This document shows, piece after piece, positions 7,382 to 10,589 of a DNA stretch of 10,589 nt; position 1 is the stretch's first letter, and every line of letters starts with the position of its first letter. The translations under genes were made by a program, and so were the position numbers. Below the pieces are notes generated by a model. That model saw nothing but the letters and a program-made list of their open reading frames with translations, was not told the DNA's origin and did not search any database. Source of the DNA: UBA1205 sp045534635 (GTDB lineage Bacteria; Bacteroidota; Bacteroidia; Bacteroidales; WCHB1-69); NCBI GenBank assembly GCA_045534635.1, contig JAZSKB010000020.1:1-10589 (forward strand), written 5' to 3'.

Positions 7382-7561
7382 TTATATTTCCTCTATCGTA
7401 TCAGCCTCTTCCCAACGTTTCAAATTGGAAAGAATTTCATTTGAATTTATATCCAATTCCTTCACTTTTTGCCATACTTCTTCTTCACTTTTTGCCTCTA
7501 CTTCATAAGAACAATAAGTTGAATAATAAATATCTACTTTATATTTTTTCTTTGTTGCCAT
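7382..7561 (-). CDS. Small acidic 59-residue protein, possibly DpnD/PcfM-like
   Basis: The peptide starts MATKKKYKVDIYYSTY, continues YEVEAKSEEEVWQKVKELDI and ends acidic (EEADTIEEI). The predicted order is two beta strands, one helix and a short C-terminal strand region. The KVxI...EVEAxSEEEAxxKV pattern is what I remember of the DpnD/PcfM-like family, small proteins of unknown function of which DpnD is encoded in the DpnI restriction cassette. This is pattern similarity only. The ATG at 7561 lies 1 base after the alaS stop (TAA T ATG). An alternative ATG at 7579 would add six residues and overlap the end of alaS by 17 bases; I prefer 7561 because it avoids the overlap and starts just before the basic KKKYK strand. 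The stop is followed without a gap by the ATG of the 55-codon ORF. Confidence 0.7.
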   Translation of the reverse strand: MATKKKYKVDIYYSTYCSYEVEAKSEEEVWQKVKELDINSNEILSNLKRWEEADTIEEI

Positions 7562-7562
7562 A

Positions 7563-10175
7563 TTATTTACAAATTTCATTTTTTATATATTTCATTGCTT
7601 CAGAAATGCCATTAGAGTCTTTTCCGCCTGCGGTTGCATAGAATTTTTGTCCACCGCCACCACCTTTGATAAATTTGGCTGCTTCACGAATTATCTTGCC
7701 AGCGTCAAAACCTTTTTCTACCAAAGTATCGCTTAACATAATTGTCAACATTACTTTACCGGCTTGTTCGTTGGCTCCTACAAAACACAAATCTTTAAAT
7801 TCGCCTCTAAATTTATATGCAATATCTTTCATCGCATCGGAATCTATAGGCAAAATGGCTTCAAAATAATTAATACCATTGATATTTTCTGATTTTTGTT
7901 TTAAATCGTTGTATAAATTTACTATTGATTGTTGTTTAAAATCTTCAACTTGTTTTTTCAATTGTGTATTTTCTTCTAAACAATTATGAATTGCTTTAGT
8001 AATATCTGTTGGATTTCCACACATTTCTTGAATATCTTCTAAAATATCTTGTCGAGCATACAACAATTCTTCTGCTCCTTCGGCAGTTACAGCCTCAATA
8101 CGACGAATACCTGCTGCAATTGCAGATTCGGAAACGATGCGTAAAAGACCAATATTTCCTGTAGCCGAAGCATGTGTCCCTCCGCAAAATTCTACAGATT
8201 TTCCAAATTGAACTACACGCACTTTTTCTCCATATTTTTCTCCAAACAATGCTACTGCTCCCATTTTATTTGCTTCATTAATAGGAACTTCTCTATGGTC
8301 TTGTAATGGAGTATTTGCTCTTATCATTTTATTGACTATCTTTTCTACTTCTCGCAATTCATCTTTTTTCATTTTAGAAAAATGTGAAAAGTCAAAACGA
8401 AGTCTTTCTGAATTTACAAAAGAACCTTTTTGTTCTACGTGAGTACCTAATACTTTTCTCAATGCAAAATGAAGTAAATGAGTTGCACTATGATTGTTTT
8501 CTGTCAATCGACGTTTGTCTGTATCTACTTCTGCGATAAATTTTGTTGAAAGGTTTTGTGGTAACTTATCACAAAGATGAACTATCAAATTATTTTCTTT
8601 TTTTGTATTGGTAACACGAATTGTTTCGGTATTATTTTTTAAAATTCCCGTATCACCGACTTGACCTCCTCCTTCTGCATAAAATGGAGTTTTATCCAAT
8701 ACAAGTTGATAAAAAGTTTTGTCTTTTGCGGTAACTTTTCGATATCGAATGATATTTACTTCTGTTTGCAAACTATCATAGCCCACAAATATTGTATTTT
8801 CTGAGCAATCGTTTACAATTTCCCAATCATCGGTAGCAATGCTTGCTCCTGTTCTTGAACGTTCTTTTTGTTGAAGCAAACCTTCTTCAAACGATTTCAT
8901 ATCTACTATCTTCCCATTTTCTTCTGCCATTAAACAGGTAAGGTCTATAGGAAAACCATACGTATCAAACAATTCAAATGCAAAATTTCCATTGATAACC
9001 TTTTCTTGTTTGTGTTGCGATAAATATTGTTCAAATTTTTGAATACCTGAAGATAATGTTCTTAAAAATGACAATTCTTCTTCTTTTATTACCTTGTAAA
9101 TTAAATCTTGTTGTTTAATTATTTCTGGAAATTGTTTTCCCATTTGAGATACCAACGTTGACAACAAATCACAAATAAATGGTTGATTGAAATCAAGAAA
9201 AGTAAATCCATAACGAACGGCACGGCGAAGAATTCGTCTAATGACATATCCTGCTCCTGTATTTGACGGCAATTGTCCATCGGCTATGGTAAACGATACT
9301 GCTCGAAGATGGTCTGCTATTACTCGAACTGCAATATCTTTTTGATTATCAATCCCATAAGTATAATTTGCCATTTGGGCTATTGTTTGAATTAAAGGTT
9401 GAAAAACATCTGTATCATAATTTGATTGTTTTCCTTGCAAAACCATACACAAACGTTCAAAGCCCATTCCTGTATCAACATATTTATTTGGTAACAATTC
9501 CAATTGTCCGTTGGCTGTTCGATTATATTGGATAAAAACCAAATTCCATATTTCTATTACATGTGGGTGGTCTTTGTTTACCAAATCTTTTCCCGAAATT
9601 TGACTTTTTTCTTCTTTTGAACGAATATCTACATGTATTTCCGAACAAGGTCCACAAGGTCCACATTCGCCCATTTCCCAGAAATTGTCTTTTTTTGTTC
9701 CAAAAAGTATTCTATCTTCACTGACAATATTTTTCCAAAAATTGTAAGCATCCATATCTTTTTCTGTCCCGTCGGCTTTGTCTCCTCCAAAAACGGTTAC
9801 ATAAAGATTTTCTTTATCTATTTTTACTATTTCTGTCAAAAATTCCCATGCCCACGAAATTGCCTCTTGTTTAAAATAATCTCCAAAAGACCAATTGCCC
9901 AACATTTCAAAAAAAGTATGATGATATGTATCTTTTCCTACTTCTTCCAAATCATTGTGTTTACCTGATACACGTAAACATTTTTGGCTATTGGATACTC
10001 GTGGATATTTCGCTGAATGATTATTCAAGAAAATATCTTTAAATTGATTCATTCCTGCATTGGTAAACATTAATGTTGGGTCATTTTTTACCACTATTGG
10101 TGCAGATGGTTCTATTTGATGTGCCTTAGAGGCAAAAAAATCTAAAAAGCATTTTCTTATTTCTTGACTTGTCAT
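7563..10175 (-). CDS. alaS: Alanyl-tRNA synthetase AlaS
   Basis: This 870-residue class II aminoacyl-tRNA synthetase attaches alanine to tRNA-Ala in the cytoplasm and hydrolyses mischarged Ser- or Gly-tRNA-Ala. The aminoacylation core spans about residues 1-240, with DPTLMFTNAGMNQFKDIF (32-49), motif 2 around RVSGKHNDLEEVGKDTYHHT (68-87) and motif 3 at GAGYVIRRILRRAVRYG (307-323). The editing domain has the zinc-site HSATHLLH (H562, H566) and CGGTH (C664, H668). A coiled segment (about 733-760) leads to the C-Ala domain with the Gly-rich GGGGGQKFYATAGG (838-851). All key residues are present and the length is normal. The ATG at 10175 gives the conventional N-terminus. It is the first gene of the minus-strand string; the restriction-modification genes follow directly, its stop being 1 base from the next ATG. 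Confidence 0.98.
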   Translation of the reverse strand: MTSQEIRKCFLDFFASKAHQIEPSAPIVVKNDPTLMFTNAGMNQFKDIFLNNHSAKYPRVSNSQKCLRVSGKHNDLEEVGKDTYHHTFFEMLGNWSFGDYFKQEAISWAWEFLTEIVKIDKENLYVTVFGGDKADGTEKDMDAYNFWKNIVSEDRILFGTKKDNFWEMGECGPCGPCSEIHVDIRSKEEKSQISGKDLVNKDHPHVIEIWNLVFIQYNRTANGQLELLPNKYVDTGMGFERLCMVLQGKQSNYDTDVFQPLIQTIAQMANYTYGIDNQKDIAVRVIADHLRAVSFTIADGQLPSNTGAGYVIRRILRRAVRYGFTFLDFNQPFICDLLSTLVSQMGKQFPEIIKQQDLIYKVIKEEELSFLRTLSSGIQKFEQYLSQHKQEKVINGNFAFELFDTYGFPIDLTCLMAEENGKIVDMKSFEEGLLQQKERSRTGASIATDDWEIVNDCSENTIFVGYDSLQTEVNIIRYRKVTAKDKTFYQLVLDKTPFYAEGGGQVGDTGILKNNTETIRVTNTKKENNLIVHLCDKLPQNLSTKFIAEVDTDKRRLTENNHSATHLLHFALRKVLGTHVEQKGSFVNSERLRFDFSHFSKMKKDELREVEKIVNKMIRANTPLQDHREVPINEANKMGAVALFGEKYGEKVRVVQFGKSVEFCGGTHASATGNIGLLRIVSESAIAAGIRRIEAVTAEGAEELLYARQDILEDIQEMCGNPTDITKAIHNCLEENTQLKKQVEDFKQQSIVNLYNDLKQKSENINGINYFEAILPIDSDAMKDIAYKFRGEFKDLCFVGANEQAGKVMLTIMLSDTLVEKGFDAGKIIREAAKFIKGGGGGQKFYATAGGKDSNGISEAMKYIKNEICK

Positions 10176-10220
10176 TGATTTCTTATTTTTAAAAAGATTA
10201 TTAATACTTTAGAACAATTG

Positions 10221-10228
10221 CAAAAGTA
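10221..10228 (-). promoter_or_regulatory. Putative -7 box of the alaS promoter
   Basis: Read on the minus strand this is TACTTTTG, a match to the Bacteroidota -7 consensus TAnnTTTG, followed by GCA as is frequent. The -33 element is weak: 19 bases upstream the minus strand reads TGACAT (10248-10253) rather than TTTG, while TTTTTG (10241-10246) is too close. Transcription would start near 10215, giving a leader of about 40 bases before the alaS ATG. This is the only clear promoter I found for the whole minus-strand string down to trmB. Confidence 0.55.
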
Positions 10229-10314
10229 GCATTTTTTTTACAAAAATATGTCATTTGTATTGATGTTTATTTGTATATTGATTCTACAAGCAAATTTATA
10301 AAAAATTAGCATAT

Positions 10315-10338
10315 CTTAAAAAAGGCTTTTTATTTAAG
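10315..10338 (-). terminator. Possible weak AT-rich hairpin after the right-edge gene
   Basis: On the minus strand CTTAAA and TTTAAG pair over 6 bp with a few further A-T pairs around a bulge, starting 16 bases after the stop of the right-edge gene. The stem is almost all A-T and no clean T-run follows immediately, so it may end that transcript only weakly, or not at all. Confidence 0.25.
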
Positions 10339-10354
10339 AAAAAATATTCCTTTT

Positions 10355-10589
10355 TCAATTAATCTGTTCTTGACGGGACATTTTTAAATAAACAACACTA
10401 TCGGATATTATGCCAAAATGTTCTGTTTCAAAACTTTCTTCTTTTATGTCATGCCACGGCATTGGGCGATAATAAACACTATCTCTTCTTGTGTAATAGA
10501 TTTTTTGTATTTTCAATCTATTCTTTTTATCCAACATTGCTGACATTGGTGTGCCTATAAAATCTATTTTATAACTCGTATCGTAACAA
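10355..10589 (-). CDS. 3' end of an unrecognised protein (partial)
   Basis: The frame is open to the right edge, giving at least 77 codons and a TGA stop at 10355-10357. The first complete codons in the window read CYDTSYKIDFIGTP, so the first ATG inside the window (10546) is probably not the true start. The visible part is polar and rich in charged residues and Tyr (IYYTRRDSVYYRPMPWHDI, then SFETEHFGIISDSVVYLKMS), with no membrane helix. The alternating hydrophobic pattern suggests a beta-rich domain. I recognise no family. It lies upstream of alaS on the same strand, separated by 179 bases that contain the alaS -7 box, so it is probably a separate transcription unit. Confidence 0.6.
   Translation of the reverse strand, partial: CYDTSYKIDFIGTPMSAMLDKKNRLKIQKIYYTRRDSVYYRPMPWHDIKEESFETEHFGIISDSVVYLKMSRQEQIN

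Noticed and set aside
7214..7561. Controller (C) protein of the restriction-modification system
   Set aside because: Neither small ORF shows a helix-turn-helix pattern or the usual length of about 80 residues, and no C-box-like inverted repeats were seen upstream.
5485..7561. Recent mobile-element insertion carrying the restriction-modification genes
   Set aside because: I saw no terminal repeats, target duplication, integrase or transposase, and base composition looks like that of the neighbours. Transfer is plausible from the protein relationships but the sequence shows no insertion scar.
7369..7641. Open frame of 90 codons on the + strand opposite the small ORFs and the end of alaS
   Set aside because: It is hydrophobic and low in complexity, as expected for the antisense of A/T-rich charged codons, it overlaps the alaS 3' end, and it lacks a promoter or operon context. 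The minus-strand small ORFs have tight junctions with their neighbours.
9633..9968. Open frame of 111 codons on the + strand inside alaS
   Set aside because: It lies wholly antisense to the conserved catalytic core of alaS; the Phe/Ile/Cys-rich composition is typical of an antisense shadow.
10291..10298. Second TAnnTTTG match (TAAATTTG on the minus strand) upstream of alaS
   Set aside because: It has no -33 partner at a suitable distance and lies in a very A/T-rich stretch where chance matches are common; the box at 10221-10228 is better placed.

Overview
The window looks like an AT-rich (about 30% GC, estimated by eye) member of the Bacteroidota. Three things support this. The first bases encode the last residues of a protein ending in a type IX secretion (T9SS) type A sorting tail. 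Two promoters match the Bacteroidota TAnnTTTG -7 box. Shine-Dalgarno sequences are absent or weak throughout. I cannot place it below phylum.

Left part (1-3076, + strand). The T9SS-cargo gene end is followed by a strong intrinsic terminator (174-203). A well-formed Bacteroidota promoter (218-249) then drives a compact three-gene operon: a double-domain VOC (glyoxalase/dioxygenase fold) protein, a classical short-chain dehydrogenase/reductase with a hydrophobic C-terminal segment, and an EamA/DMT-family membrane transporter. Gaps are 2 and 6 bases. Two candidate enzymes plus an exporter suggest handling of a small molecule that I cannot identify.

Right part (3070-10175, - strand). A tightly packed gene string reads right to left: alaS (alanyl-tRNA synthetase), a 59-codon acidic ORF, a 55-codon ORF, a C5-cytosine DNA methyltransferase very like M.HhaI, a restriction endonuclease very like R.HinP1I, a lipoprotein with TPR-like repeats, a membrane-anchored double-PASTA protein, and trmB (tRNA m7G46 methyltransferase). 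No gap exceeds 19 bases and there are two 4-base ATGA overlaps. The only clear promoter I see lies upstream of alaS. trmB converges on the transporter gene with a 7-base overlap.

The centre of interest is the predicted GCGC-specific type II restriction-modification system (5485-7217). It sits inside a housekeeping gene string with no mobile-element hallmarks and no recognisable controller gene, and is preceded by two tiny uncharacterised ORFs missed by usual length cut-offs. One of these resembles the DpnD/PcfM type of small protein. I found no GCGC site by eye anywhere in the window, which fits avoidance of the predicted target.

At the right edge (10355-10589, - strand) is the 3' end of a gene that I do not recognise. 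No tRNA, rRNA, CRISPR array, insertion sequence or long repeat was seen, and there is no gene-free stretch longer than 300 bases.
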